Part shown: piece after piece, positions 26,229 through 36,767 of the stretch
Position numbering within the stretch: position 1 is the stretch's first letter
How the letters are laid out: every line of letters begins with the position of its first letter
Assembly: GCA_905233855.1 (NCBI GenBank)
Contig: CAJOGA010000020.1
Span: forward strand, 1 to 39,473
Source of the DNA: an uncultured Clostridia bacterium
GTDB lineage: Bacteria; Bacillota; Clostridia; UBA1381; CAJOGA01
Direction: 5' to 3'
DNA: 39,473 bases
Translations under genes and position numbers: made by a program
Notes under the pieces: generated by a model
What the model was told of the DNA's origin: nothing
The model's input: the letters and a program-made list of their open reading frames with translations, nothing else
The model's database searches: none

Positions 26229-26913
26229 TTTGATTCCTCCTGTCGTTTGTAACATCGCCGTTTCCGCTTACCGGAATTGCATCGCCCAGATAAGTGGGCT
26301 TCGGTTTTAAGATGCAGTTTACAAAGTCCTTGTTTCTTGCCAGTACTTCCCTTAATTCCCGGTATGTCGCACCGACATACTTACGCGGATCAGCTCCTGC
26401 CCCGTAAGCCTCCAAGCCCAACTGTTTTGCGACGTACAACGCTCTGTATAAATGGTATTTTTGAGTTACTATTATAACTTTGTTTGCCTTAAAAATGTTT
26501 TTTGCCCGGTATAGACTCTCATAAGTGGAAAAGCCTGCGTGATCCATAAAAATATCCTCTGACGGCACGCCTTTTTTAATTGCGTAGTCTTTCATGATAT
26601 TTACTTCATCATAGTCTTTTCTGCCATGATCTCCGCTCATTATCAGCTTGTCCGATACATTGCGTTTGTACAAATCAATGCCTTCCGTTAATCTGTCCTC
26701 CAGCATAGGACTGGGTGAGCCGTTCCATATTCCGGCTCCTAAAACAATTATACAATCAACGTCGGACAACGATGCGTATTCGCTTTGGGTAACGATTTGT
26801 CCTGCTACGGACGATGTTACATAGAAATTTATTCCAAAAACAAATGCTGCCGATATAATAATTATCGCTGTTATGCACGTTAACAATTTTCTCTTCATCA
26901 GATTCTCCGACAA
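26221..26913 (-). CDS. DUF218/YdcF-SanA-like membrane protein
   Basis: IIVLGAGIWNGSPSPMLEDRLTEGIDLYKRNVSDKLIMSGDHG ... IVTQKYHLYRALYVAKQLG. Confidence 0.9.
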   Translation of the reverse strand: MSENLMKRKLLTCITAIIIISAAFVFGINFYVTSSVAGQIVTQSEYASLSDVDCIIVLGAGIWNGSPSPMLEDRLTEGIDLYKRNVSDKLIMSGDHGRKDYDEVNIMKDYAIKKGVPSEDIFMDHAGFSTYESLYRAKNIFKANKVIIVTQKYHLYRALYVAKQLGLEAYGAGADPRKYVGATYRELREVLARNKDFVNCILKPKPTYLGDAIPVSGNGDVTNDRRNQNE

Positions 26914-26988
26914 TGCTTTTACGCATTAAACTATTATAAAATTAATTTATCCGGCTGAAAACGGTTATGTTTTGAGCCGGATATACGA

Positions 26989-27774
26989 TTATTTTACTGT
27001 TCCTAATTTGTTGAAAGGGAATATTCTGAACACGGCATGACCGAGTATGGCATCTTCAGAGACCAAACCAAGCGATGCACGGCTGTCAAGGCTTCGGTTT
27101 CTGTTATCGCCCATTACGAACACATACCCATCGGTTATCTTTTTGGGATACACACCCTGCATACCCGGATTTGTTACCGTTGTTTCACCGGTGTAATACG
27201 GCTCATCTAAAACCTCGCCGTCCAGAACAACCTTGCCGTCTACAAAGTTTATTTCCTGTCCGCCCATGGCTATAATCCTTTTAACATAATATCTCGGCTT
27301 AAGATAGTTTGGCTGAGTGAATCTGAAAACGAATTTATCCCAACCGCTCATTTCTTTTCCCGATTCCTGCTCTTTGTTTTTTATATATTCCATTCTTGCG
27401 GTGTAATTACTGTCTAATATGATAATATCGCCGTTATGCGGCTTGTAAGCTATCTTGTTCACTATAAGTCGGTCGCTGTCGACTAAAGTAGGAAACATAG
27501 ACGCTCCGTCAACCTTAACAATGTCAAACAAAAACGCTTTAATAACAAGCGTTATTGCTATTGCCAATGCAATGGTTAACACCCAGTCCCATATTTCTTT
27601 GCCCCAGTTGATTGACGCACCTGCCGCTGCGGCTATTTCTTCACTGCCTGTAACAACAGCTTCTTCGGATGCTTCAGGCTCGGGGGTTGTTTCTTGTGTT
27701 GTTTGCGAATCTGCTGTTTCTTCTTTTTCGTCTTTTTCTTCAAATATGTTGTCTGTATTTTCGCTCATAATCAT
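26989..27774 (-). CDS. lepB: Signal peptidase I with acidic cytoplasmic N-terminal extension
   Basis: VDGASMFPTLVDSDRLIVNKIAY, YYVKRIIAMGGQEI, GYVFVMGDNRNRSLDSR; about 55 aa E/T/S-rich N-terminus. Confidence 0.95.
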   Translation of the reverse strand: MIMSENTDNIFEEKDEKEETADSQTTQETTPEPEASEEAVVTGSEEIAAAAGASINWGKEIWDWVLTIALAIAITLVIKAFLFDIVKVDGASMFPTLVDSDRLIVNKIAYKPHNGDIIILDSNYTARMEYIKNKEQESGKEMSGWDKFVFRFTQPNYLKPRYYVKRIIAMGGQEINFVDGKVVLDGEVLDEPYYTGETTVTNPGMQGVYPKKITDGYVFVMGDNRNRSLDSRASLGLVSEDAILGHAVFRIFPFNKLGTVK

Positions 27775-27844
27775 ACCACCTTCTGATTGTGTATATTAAC
27801 ACAGTTTTTAAATCAAATCAATACCAAAAGACTGCACTTTAAAA

Positions 27845-28090
27845 TCAGTCGTTCAAAAACTTTCTGATGATTTTGATTGCTGCCGGAATTGCAATAATAA
27901 TGCCTATGATACCTAAAAGCCAGGCGATTTTCTTAATGTATTTGCTAAGATATGCTCCCGTACATAAGCCGACAAGAAACGCACCGGTTTTAAAAAGTGC
28001 CGTTTCGATACCGTTTGCTGCGTTAAGTAATTTTTTTGCGTATTTTGAAATAATCGTCCACACACTTTGCATAAGTTCTTGATTATACAT
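27845..28090 (-). CDS. Small hypothetical membrane protein
   Basis: 81 aa with hydrophobic segments FLVGLCTGAYLSKYI and IAWLLGIIGIIIAIPAAIKII. Confidence 0.6.
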   Translation of the reverse strand: MYNQELMQSVWTIISKYAKKLLNAANGIETALFKTGAFLVGLCTGAYLSKYIKKIAWLLGIIGIIIAIPAAIKIIRKFLND

Positions 28091-28120
28091 AATTTAAATC
28101 TCCTTTCAAAAACGCCGTTA

Positions 28121-29584
28121 TTATTTTACGGAATATTTTTTCAATAAATCGTTTTTTATATCCCACAGTTTTTGCGACAAGTCTACATAATAATTATGCG
28201 GATTTTCAAATCTTAATACCTCATCCCATAAGGTGTTTATCTGTTCGGCACAGTATTTTCTTATATCGTGCACGTTTCTGCTCTTATACACACACTCGCC
28301 TTTATCAAATATCTTTTCCAAAAGCGGTCTGGCATAAAAGTCATAAACCACTTTCCTTTTCCAGGTGTATTGAGGGTCAAAAATCTCATAATCCCTGCTG
28401 TCGTCTATAACTTCGTCATGCAGTGTTACAACGTCTGCTATCGCTTTATTGTTTTCGCGTGAATGCAGACGGTATACCTGTTTAAAGCACGGAGTTGTTA
28501 TTTTAGAAACGTTTTCGCTTATTTTTATTTTAGGAATTATATCTCCGTTATCATTTTCTGTGGCCACTATCTTATAAACGCCGCCGAAAACAGGCTCCGA
28601 TTTAGACGTTATAAGACGTTCGCCAACGCCAAATGAATCTATCGCTGCACCCTGTATTACAGTATCTCTTATTATGTACTCATCAAGTGAGTTGGAGGCA
28701 ACTATACTGCAGTCTTCAAAGCCGGCGTCATCAAGCATTTTTCTTGCTCTTTTGGAAAGATAGGTTATGTCGCCGCTGTCTATTCTTATACCTTGCGGAC
28801 GCTTGCCCAGCGGCAAAAGCACTTCGTTAAACACCTTTATCGCATTCGGTATGCCCGACGCCAAAACGTTGTATGTATCAACCAGCAACGTACAATTATC
28901 AGGATAAACCTGTGCGTATGTTTTAAACGCTTCGTATTCGCTGTCAAACATCTGCACCCAGCTGTGTGCCATTGTACCCATTGCAGGGATGGAATATTTT
29001 TCGTCCACTATGGAGCATGCCGTACCGACGCAACCGCCGATATATGCCGCTCTTGCACCGTATATTGCCGCATTATAGCCCTGTGCTCTGCGTGAGCCGA
29101 ATTCCATAACCGGTCTGCCCTCTGCCGCTCTTACAATTCTGTTAGCTTTAGTGGCTATAAGGCTTTGGTGATTTATTGTTAAAAGAAGCATTGTTTCCAC
29201 AAACTGTGCCTGTGCCGCCGGTCCTTTAACAACAACTATAGGTTCGCCGGGGAATATTGGAGTGCCTTCGGGTATTGCCCATACATCACATTCAAATTTA
29301 AAGTTTCTCAAATATTCCAGAAACTGTTCGTCAAACACACCTTTTTTTGAAAGATAGGCAATGTCTTCTTCGTAAAATTCAAGCGATTTAAGATATTCCA
29401 CAAGCTGTTCCACGCCTGCCATTATTGCAAATCCGCCATCGTCAGGCACTTGCCTGAAAAACATATCAAAATATACCGTTTTGTCTTTCATGCCGTTGAC
29501 AAACATTCCGTTTGCCATGGTAAATTCATAAAAATCCGTTAACATTGTTAAGTTAATTTTCTCAATCAGTTTAACCGCCTCCAA
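28121..29584 (-). CDS. pncB: Nicotinate phosphoribosyltransferase
   Basis: NLTMLTDFYEFTMANGMF, EFGSRRAQGYNAAIYGARAAYIGG, GIRIDSGDITYLSK. Confidence 0.94.
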   Translation of the reverse strand: MEAVKLIEKINLTMLTDFYEFTMANGMFVNGMKDKTVYFDMFFRQVPDDGGFAIMAGVEQLVEYLKSLEFYEEDIAYLSKKGVFDEQFLEYLRNFKFECDVWAIPEGTPIFPGEPIVVVKGPAAQAQFVETMLLLTINHQSLIATKANRIVRAAEGRPVMEFGSRRAQGYNAAIYGARAAYIGGCVGTACSIVDEKYSIPAMGTMAHSWVQMFDSEYEAFKTYAQVYPDNCTLLVDTYNVLASGIPNAIKVFNEVLLPLGKRPQGIRIDSGDITYLSKRARKMLDDAGFEDCSIVASNSLDEYIIRDTVIQGAAIDSFGVGERLITSKSEPVFGGVYKIVATENDNGDIIPKIKISENVSKITTPCFKQVYRLHSRENNKAIADVVTLHDEVIDDSRDYEIFDPQYTWKRKVVYDFYARPLLEKIFDKGECVYKSRNVHDIRKYCAEQINTLWDEVLRFENPHNYYVDLSQKLWDIKNDLLKKYSVK

Positions 29585-29640
29585 GGTTTTTGCATATATA
29601 CTTATTATATACCCTGTAGTTTCAAGTTGTAAAGATTTTT

Positions 29641-30768
29641 TTATTCCAAAGAATAAACCAACACGTCATTTTCTATTTTGCAGTCTGAACCGACATCCTT
29701 GCTCATTTGCAAAAGATACGACAGTAGCTTTGTTGCGTCATCGCCGTAAACCGGCACAGCCTGACGTTTATCAACTATACGCACCGGCATCTGTGAAAGA
29801 TGAGTTATCTTTCCGTTTACATATTTTGCCGATACTATTATTGAATCTTTATTTTCATCGTCATTCTGGTCAAAAATAAAATTGCCCATGCTGTATATGA
29901 TAGGCTTGCCGTTGTAGATTTCTGTGCCCTGTAATTGATGCGGATGATGTCCGAGTATCATATCCGCTCCGGCATCTATAATATTATGTCCCAGTTCACG
30001 CTGCTTGAGCGGTATGTTAAACGATTCCTCCACGCCCCAATGCAATGACACAAACAACAAATCCACTTCGGGACGAAGCGTTGCTATATCGCTGATGATT
30101 ATATCTTCTTTTAAAGGTGCTATGCCGGACTGTTTATCGGTAGCTTCCAGCGTTCTGTAGCCTGTCTGTCCGTCTACTTTGTAGCCGTACTGGTACAAAT
30201 CGGAATATGCCAAAAATCCTATCTTAATTCCGTTTTGTTCAAGTATGACAGGCTTTCTTGCTTCGGTGATATTATCTCCGGCACCCACATGCTTTATATT
30301 GTTTTCATCAAGTATGCTGATAGTTTGCTTAAGTGCCGGCGAATTATAGTCCAAAATGTGATTATTTGCAATGCTTACAATATCTATGCCCGCATATTTT
30401 AACGCATCAACCGCCTGAGGCTGTGCCCTGAGCCATGCACCCTTGCCTATAAGCTTTTCGCCTCTGTCCGACAATGTACACTCAAGATTTCCGAATGTGA
30501 TATCGGCATCGTTTAATATATCCTTCACCTGCTCAAACGCAAGAGGATAATCATAGTTGAGCTTAACTTGAACATTTCTGCCCAGCATAATGTCGCCCAC
30601 GGCTTTAATGTCAATAACCTTTTCCGGCTCTTTTGCGGGCGAAACCTCCGCGTTTATTTTATCGACGCTATAATTATCATCGGCGTTGCCGTCATCAGCA
30701 CTGTTGCCGCATCCTCCTGCAAATACAACAAGCAAAACCGCAATCAAAAGCATAAATATCTTTTTCAT
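29641..30768 (-). CDS. CapA-family (PGA_cap) lipoprotein
   Basis: Lipobox VVFAGGCG; DIKAVGDIMLGRNV, ANNHILDYNSPAL, SLHWGVEESF, GHHPHQLQGTEIY. Confidence 0.92.
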   Translation of the reverse strand: MKKIFMLLIAVLLVVFAGGCGNSADDGNADDNYSVDKINAEVSPAKEPEKVIDIKAVGDIMLGRNVQVKLNYDYPLAFEQVKDILNDADITFGNLECTLSDRGEKLIGKGAWLRAQPQAVDALKYAGIDIVSIANNHILDYNSPALKQTISILDENNIKHVGAGDNITEARKPVILEQNGIKIGFLAYSDLYQYGYKVDGQTGYRTLEATDKQSGIAPLKEDIIISDIATLRPEVDLLFVSLHWGVEESFNIPLKQRELGHNIIDAGADMILGHHPHQLQGTEIYNGKPIIYSMGNFIFDQNDDENKDSIIVSAKYVNGKITHLSQMPVRIVDKRQAVPVYGDDATKLLSYLLQMSKDVGSDCKIENDVLVYSLE

Positions 30769-30780
30769 AACAGCACTCCG

Positions 30781-33606
30781 TTATTTAATATATTTTTTCA
30801 GATACTCACCTGTATATGATTTTTTGTTTTCCATAACCTGCTCGGGAGTACCGCATGCAACAACTTCTCCGCCGTTATTGCCGCCTTCAGGCCCCAGGTC
30901 GATTATATAATCCGCAACCTTGATAACATCAAGATTGTGTTCTATAACCAGCACCGTGTTGCCTCCGTCAACCAAATATTGCAGCACGTCTATAAGTTTA
31001 TGAACATCGGCGGTATGCAAACCTGTTGTGGGCTCGTCAAGCACATATATTGTTCTGCCTGTGCTTCTTTTGCTCAATTCGGTGGCGAGCTTTACTCTCT
31101 GTGCCTCACCGCCCGAAAGCGTTGTGGCAGGTTGTCCAAGCTTTATATAACCCAAGCCGACATCCTGCAGGGTTTTAAGCTTGCGTTTTATTTTTTCGTG
31201 ATTTTCAAAAAACTCACATGCCTCGTCAACCGTCATTTCCAGAACGTCATATATATTTTTCCCTTTATAATGCACTTCCAGAGTCTCTCTGTTATAGCGT
31301 TTGCCTTTACACACTTCACACGGAATATATACATCGGACAAAAAGTGCATTTCTATTTTCAATATGCCGTCGCCGCTGCACGCTTCACACCGTCCGCCTT
31401 TGACATTAAAGCTGAAACGGTTTGCTTTGTATCCACGCACCTTTGCCTCCGCCGTCTGTTCAAACACCGTTCGTATATCGGTGAACACTCCGGTATATGT
31501 TGCCGGATTGGAACGCGGTGTGCGTCCTATAGGAGACTGGTTGATGTCTATTATTTTATCCAGATGCTCAACACCTTTTATTGATTTAAAAGCTCCGCAC
31601 TTGGTTTTTGCACCGTTTAATTCCTTAGCCAGATATTTATACAAAATCTCATTCACAAGCGAGCTCTTGCCCGAGCCCGACACGCCGGTTACACACGTCA
31701 TGATACCAAGCGGAATTTTAACGTTTGTGTTTTTCAGATTATTCTCCGCAGCACCCTTGATTTCAAGCCATTTTCCGGTAAGGGGTCTGCGTTGTTTTGG
31801 AATTTCTATTTTCTTTTTACCGCTCAGATACTGTCCCGTTATGGAATTAGGATTTGCCTTTATCTGCTCAACATCGCCCTCTGCAATGACATATCCTCCG
31901 TTTACGCCCGCTCCCGGGCCGATGTCTATAATATGGTCCGCGGCATACATTGTATCTTCATCATGTTCCACAACGATAAGTGTGTTGCCCAAATCTCTCA
32001 GACGTTTCAACGTTGCAAGCAGCTTGTCGTTATCACGCTGATGAAGACCTATGCTCGGCTCGTCCAATATATACAGCACGCCCATCAGTCCCGAACCTAT
32101 CTGCGTTGCCAGACGTATACGCTGTGCCTCGCCGCCGGAAAGAGTTGCGGAGGCACGCGACAATGTTAAATAGTTGAGCCCGACATTCGTTAAAAATGTC
32201 AGCCGTTCCAATATCTCCTTTAATATTTGTTCAGCTATGATTTTGTCGGTTTTGCTTATTTTCAGATTTTTGAAAAAGTCAATAGCTTCGTCTATGGGCA
32301 TCTGCGTAACTTCATTTATGTTTTTGCCGCTTACCGTTACCGCCAGCACCTGGTCTTTAAGCCTTGCTCCGCCGCATTTTTCACACGGAACCATACTCAT
32401 GCTGTTTTCTATGTCCGAACGCATCCATTCCGACGTTGTTTCCTTATAGCGTCTTTCAAGATTTTTGACAAGTCCCTCAAAATCCGATTTATACGTTCCC
32501 GACCCGTTTGATCTGCTATATTTCATCGTGAGCTTTTCACCGTTGTTGCCGTAAAATATGATATGCTTAACCTCGTCCGACAGATTTTCAAAAGGCTCGT
32601 CCATACTGAAGTTATACCTTTCTGCCAGTGCGGTAAAATACATGTGTGCCACGGAGTCTTTAACATGAGGTGCCTGCCATCCGCTTGCGTTTATAGCACC
32701 TTCGTTTATGCTGAGTTTGGGATTTCTCACAAGCAAATCGGGATCTATTGTCATTCTGAAGCCCAAGCCGTCGCAATGCTCGCATGCTCCGAACGGGCTG
32801 TTGAACGAAAACATTCTCGGCGTTAATTCGTCTATGCTCACACCGCAATCATCGCAAGCATAGTTTTGACTGTAGGATAAAATTTCTCCGCCTATAATTT
32901 CTATCATGACGCTGCCGCCCGACATTCCAAGGGCAGTTTCCAGAGAGTCGGCAAGACGTTTTGTCATTTCAGGCTTGACCACAAGACGGTCTACAACAAT
33001 TTCTATACTGTGTTTTTTGTTTTTATCAAGCTCTATGTTTTCGCTGAGTTCATACATATTTGTATCAACACGCACACGTACGTAACCCGATGTTTTTGCA
33101 TCGTCAAACACTTTTTTGTGTTCACCCTTGCGTGCACGCACGACAGGTGCAAGAATTTGTATTTTTGTACCCTCCGGCAAAGCGACAACTTTATCAACTA
33201 TCTGGTCTACGCTCTGTTTGGATATCTCCTTGCCGCACACAGGACAATGAGGAACGCCTATACGGGCATACAGCAAACGCAAATAATCGTATATCTCTGT
33301 AACCGTACCGACCGTTGAACGCGGATTTTTTGAGGTTGTTTTCTGGTCTATGCTTATAGCCGGAGAAAGTCCTTCTATATAGTCTACATCCGGTTTTTCC
33401 ATTTGCCCCAAAAACTGACGTGCGTACGCCGAAAGCGATTCCACATATCTTCGCTGACCTTCCGCATAAATTGTATCAAACGCAAGCGAGCTTTTGCCCG
33501 AACCGCTTAGCCCGGTTATTACAACAAATTTATCACGCGGGATATTCACGTCTATATTTTTAAGGTTATGCTCTCTTGCACCTTTTATACTTATATAGTC
33601 TGCCAT
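30781..33606 (-). CDS. uvrA: Excinuclease ABC subunit A
   Basis: [62 protein letters not shown]. Confidence 0.98.
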   Translation of the reverse strand: MADYISIKGAREHNLKNIDVNIPRDKFVVITGLSGSGKSSLAFDTIYAEGQRRYVESLSAYARQFLGQMEKPDVDYIEGLSPAISIDQKTTSKNPRSTVGTVTEIYDYLRLLYARIGVPHCPVCGKEISKQSVDQIVDKVVALPEGTKIQILAPVVRARKGEHKKVFDDAKTSGYVRVRVDTNMYELSENIELDKNKKHSIEIVVDRLVVKPEMTKRLADSLETALGMSGGSVMIEIIGGEILSYSQNYACDDCGVSIDELTPRMFSFNSPFGACEHCDGLGFRMTIDPDLLVRNPKLSINEGAINASGWQAPHVKDSVAHMYFTALAERYNFSMDEPFENLSDEVKHIIFYGNNGEKLTMKYSRSNGSGTYKSDFEGLVKNLERRYKETTSEWMRSDIENSMSMVPCEKCGGARLKDQVLAVTVSGKNINEVTQMPIDEAIDFFKNLKISKTDKIIAEQILKEILERLTFLTNVGLNYLTLSRASATLSGGEAQRIRLATQIGSGLMGVLYILDEPSIGLHQRDNDKLLATLKRLRDLGNTLIVVEHDEDTMYAADHIIDIGPGAGVNGGYVIAEGDVEQIKANPNSITGQYLSGKKKIEIPKQRRPLTGKWLEIKGAAENNLKNTNVKIPLGIMTCVTGVSGSGKSSLVNEILYKYLAKELNGAKTKCGAFKSIKGVEHLDKIIDINQSPIGRTPRSNPATYTGVFTDIRTVFEQTAEAKVRGYKANRFSFNVKGGRCEACSGDGILKIEMHFLSDVYIPCEVCKGKRYNRETLEVHYKGKNIYDVLEMTVDEACEFFENHEKIKRKLKTLQDVGLGYIKLGQPATTLSGGEAQRVKLATELSKRSTGRTIYVLDEPTTGLHTADVHKLIDVLQYLVDGGNTVLVIEHNLDVIKVADYIIDLGPEGGNNGGEVVACGTPEQVMENKKSYTGEYLKKYIK

Positions 33607-33619
33607 AACTTGCCTCCGT

Positions 33620-35572
33620 TTATTTCTTCTTTAGTTTTTCCAATCTGTCTCTGAGTTGAGCCGCACGCTCAAATTGCAGATTTTCCGCCGCAAGCTTCAT
33701 TTCCTCTGTCAATTCAAGTATCAACTGTTCTTTTGCCAAACCTTTAGGTGATTTATCGGTGTCTTCCACCGCTTTTGTTGCCTCTATAACCTCACGTATG
33801 CCTTTTTTGATCGTTTTAGGCGTGATACCGTGTTCTGTGTTGTAATCCTTTTGTATTTTTCGGCGGCGGTTTGTTTCGTCTATAGCACGCTGCATTGAGC
33901 CGGTTACCGTGTCGGCATACATTATAACTCTGCCCTCACTGTTTCGTGCCGCTCTGCCTATTGTCTGAATAAGCGATGTTTCGCTTCGCAGAAACCCTTC
34001 CTTATCAGCGTCGAGTATCGCTATCAAAGATACTTCCGGCAGGTCTAATCCCTCACGCAGCAGGTTTATTCCGACAAGTACATCAAAATCACCTTCACGC
34101 AAATCGTGTATTATTTCCATTCTTTCGATGGTGTGTATTTCAGAATGCATGTATCGTACCTTTATGCCTGCGGAGGTAAGATAATCGGTCAGGTCTTCAG
34201 CCATCTTTTTTGTCAGCGTTGTTATCAGCACGCGTTCGCCCTTTTGGGTAACGCCGTGGATTTCTGTTATAAGGTCGTCTATCTGACCTTTGGTAGGCTT
34301 AACGATAATTTCCGGGTCTAACAACCCCGTAGGGCGGATAACCTGCTGTACAACCGCCGTTGACCGTTCCTTTTCGTAGTCCGCCGGTGTGGCACTTACA
34401 AAAACAACCTGATTTATTCTGTCCTCAAATTCTTCAAAAGTCAGCGGGCGGTTATCGAATGCCGACGGCAATCTGAATCCGTATTCCACAAGCGTTTCTT
34501 TTCTTGACCTGTCGCCGTGATACATTGCACGCACCTGCGGTATTGTAACGTGTGATTCATCTATGACAAGCAGAAAATCCTTCGGGAAATAGTCTATCAA
34601 TGTAAAAGGAGACGAACCCGGCTCTCTGCCGCTTATATGTCTGGAATAGTTTTCTATGCCCTGACAAAAGCCAACCTCACGCATCATTTCAATGTCGTAA
34701 TTTGTGCGTTGCAAAATCCTTTGTGCTTCCAAAAGCTTGCCTTCTTTTTCAAAATACGCAACGCGTTCGTCCAATTCCTTTTCAATGGATAAAATGGCGT
34801 TTTCCCGCTTTTGGGGCGTGGTTACATAGTGTGATGCAGGGAATATAACGCAATGGTTGCGTATACCCACAATTTCACCCGTTACAACGTTTATCTCCGA
34901 TATACGCTCTATTTCATCTCCGAAAAACTCGACGCGTATGGCGTTTTCATGCTCGTTTGACGGAAATATTTCCACAACATCGCCGCGTACTCTGAATTTA
35001 TTTCTTGTAAAATTTATGTCGTTGCGTTCGTACTGTATGTCAACCAGCTTACGGAGAACTTCGTCTCTGTCCTTCTGCATGCCCGTACGCAGGGATACTA
35101 CCAGATTGTTATAGTCGACAGGATCGCCCAAGCCGTATATACACGACACGCTGGCAACGATTATAACGTCTCTGCGTTCAAAAAGTGCCGCTGTGGCACT
35201 GTGCCGAAGCTTGTCTATTTCGTCATTGACAGACGCGTCTTTTTCTATAAAAGTGTCTGTATGCGGTATATACGCCTCCGGTTGGTAGTAATCATAATAG
35301 GAAACAAAAAATTCCACAGCATTGTTGGGAAAGAACTCTTTAAACTCACTGCAGAGCTGTGCGGCAAGGGTTTTGTTGTGTGCCAAAACAAGAGTAGGCT
35401 TATTTACTTTTTCGATAATGTTTGCTATTGTGAAGGTTTTTCCTGAGCCTGTAACTCCCAAAAGAGTTTGTGCCTTGTCGCCGTTTATTATACCGTTTGA
35501 CAGCTTTTCAATAGCCTGAGGCTGGTCGCCCGTCGGTTTAAATTCCGACACAACTTCAAATTTTTTCTGCAT
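33620..35572 (-). CDS. uvrB: Excinuclease ABC subunit B
   Basis: [43 protein letters not shown]-terminal UVR motif. Confidence 0.98.
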   Translation of the reverse strand: MQKKFEVVSEFKPTGDQPQAIEKLSNGIINGDKAQTLLGVTGSGKTFTIANIIEKVNKPTLVLAHNKTLAAQLCSEFKEFFPNNAVEFFVSYYDYYQPEAYIPHTDTFIEKDASVNDEIDKLRHSATAALFERRDVIIVASVSCIYGLGDPVDYNNLVVSLRTGMQKDRDEVLRKLVDIQYERNDINFTRNKFRVRGDVVEIFPSNEHENAIRVEFFGDEIERISEINVVTGEIVGIRNHCVIFPASHYVTTPQKRENAILSIEKELDERVAYFEKEGKLLEAQRILQRTNYDIEMMREVGFCQGIENYSRHISGREPGSSPFTLIDYFPKDFLLVIDESHVTIPQVRAMYHGDRSRKETLVEYGFRLPSAFDNRPLTFEEFEDRINQVVFVSATPADYEKERSTAVVQQVIRPTGLLDPEIIVKPTKGQIDDLITEIHGVTQKGERVLITTLTKKMAEDLTDYLTSAGIKVRYMHSEIHTIERMEIIHDLREGDFDVLVGINLLREGLDLPEVSLIAILDADKEGFLRSETSLIQTIGRAARNSEGRVIMYADTVTGSMQRAIDETNRRRKIQKDYNTEHGITPKTIKKGIREVIEATKAVEDTDKSPKGLAKEQLILELTEEMKLAAENLQFERAAQLRDRLEKLKKK

Positions 35573-35772
35573 AGTTTTCCCTCCGATAACGGTTGGCGTA
35601 TCAACGCTCTTATTCTTATTTGTGAAACGAGCTCACACCGTTATTTTTAACGCTGATACCGTATTATTTAATCATATTACAAAAGCAGATTTTCGTCAAT
35701 ACAAAAAAACTGATTTTGTAATAATATTGTGTTGAAATAAACATAATTATGGATCATTATACCTATTATTGT

Positions 35773-35801
35773 TTGACAAATAAACAAACGAATGATAGAA
35801 T
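35773..35801 (+). promoter_or_regulatory. Consensus promoter for the two small membrane protein genes
   Basis: TTGACA-17 nt (aataaacaaacgaatga)-TAGAAT. Confidence 0.65.
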
Positions 35802-35834
35802 GTGTCTAGATGAATTTTTTAGGAGGATAAAATA

Positions 35835-36245
35835 ATGGCATGTTTTATTGTTCCGGCTGCTGAAGCAGTCATAACTACTATTGTTGCAAAGTCAATGAAA
35901 AGCGGAGAGAAATCCAACAAAAACTCAAATATAAAATTTGACGGCAACAATCTCGAAGCGGCTGAAAAAATTCCGTTTTCAAAAAAGTTGGGTTGGCTCA
36001 ACAAGTTACTTTGGGGCGGTTCTGTTCTGCTTGCTTTTGAACATGTTTGGCACGGAGAAGTTGTGCCTTACTTCCCATTTTTGACAGCAGCAAACGATCC
36101 TGCCGATATGGCTGAAATGCTGCATGAGATGTCAACAGTAGGCGTAACAATGGCTGTACTTGTAACAGGCATTTGGCTGGGCATGGTGGCTGTTTCCCAC
36201 ATGATAGAAAAAAGAGCTTCAAAAACAACCACTGCTAAAAATTAA
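35835..36245 (+). CDS. Hypothetical membrane protein
   Basis: RBS AGGAGG then MACFIVPAAEAVITTIVAKSMKSGEKSN...; two hydrophobic segments. Confidence 0.75.
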   Translation: MACFIVPAAEAVITTIVAKSMKSGEKSNKNSNIKFDGNNLEAAEKIPFSKKLGWLNKLLWGGSVLLAFEHVWHGEVVPYFPFLTAANDPADMAEMLHEMSTVGVTMAVLVTGIWLGMVAVSHMIEKRASKTTTAKN

Positions 36246-36257
36246 GGGGAATTTGAC

Positions 36258-36578
36258 ATGACTTTATTGATATCAATTTTTTCTGCTGTTATTTGCACGG
36301 CTATTTGGTATAAAAATGCTCCAAAAAGCCGGATGATGGTCGGCGTCCTTTGTTGGCTGTATTGGGGGGCATCTATAATGTGGCTGGCGGATGCCATATT
36401 TGAGTATGCGGAACTTGGTGCCGAATATTTTAACCCTGCACCTTCAGATATACTGAATGATCTGTATCTCGGGCTGTCCGTTGTTGCTCTCGGTTTGATC
36501 ATATGGCTTGTAATTCTTCTTGTGAAGGATCCAAAAGGCGTAATAAAAGAAGCACTTTTCAAAAAGAAAAACCTATAA
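36258..36578 (+). CDS. Hypothetical membrane protein
   Basis: RBS AAGGGGA; MTLLISIFSAVICTAIWYKNAPKSRMMVGVLCWLYWG..., cotranscribed with the preceding gene. Confidence 0.75.
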   Translation: MTLLISIFSAVICTAIWYKNAPKSRMMVGVLCWLYWGASIMWLADAIFEYAELGAEYFNPAPSDILNDLYLGLSVVALGLIIWLVILLVKDPKGVIKEALFKKKNL

Positions 36579-36661
36579 TAACACAAAATCCGCTTACATA
36601 TAACATTGAGCAGGCAAAACACTTTTTAAATGACTGTCCGCCTGATGTTTTTTATAAAAAT

Positions 36662-36717
36662 AAAAATCCCGATATACAGTCTGCAGTTTATCCAAGCTGA
36701 ATTTCGGGATTTTTTTA
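36662..36717. terminator. Intrinsic terminator
   Basis: AAAAATCCCGA ... TTCGGGATTTTTTT. Confidence 0.8.
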
Positions 36718-36767
36718 TTCGTTTTTTATAAGGTCGGTCTTACGTACATTTATTGCAAAATATAAAA

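Noticed and set aside
31301-32041. 246-aa plus-strand ORF antisense to uvrA
   Set aside because: Shadow ORF opposite highly conserved UvrA coding sequence; no RBS or family similarity.
35573-35740. LexA/SOS box upstream of uvrB
   Set aside because: Looked for a GAAC-N4-GTTC or CGAACATATGTTCG-like site; none present in the upstream region.
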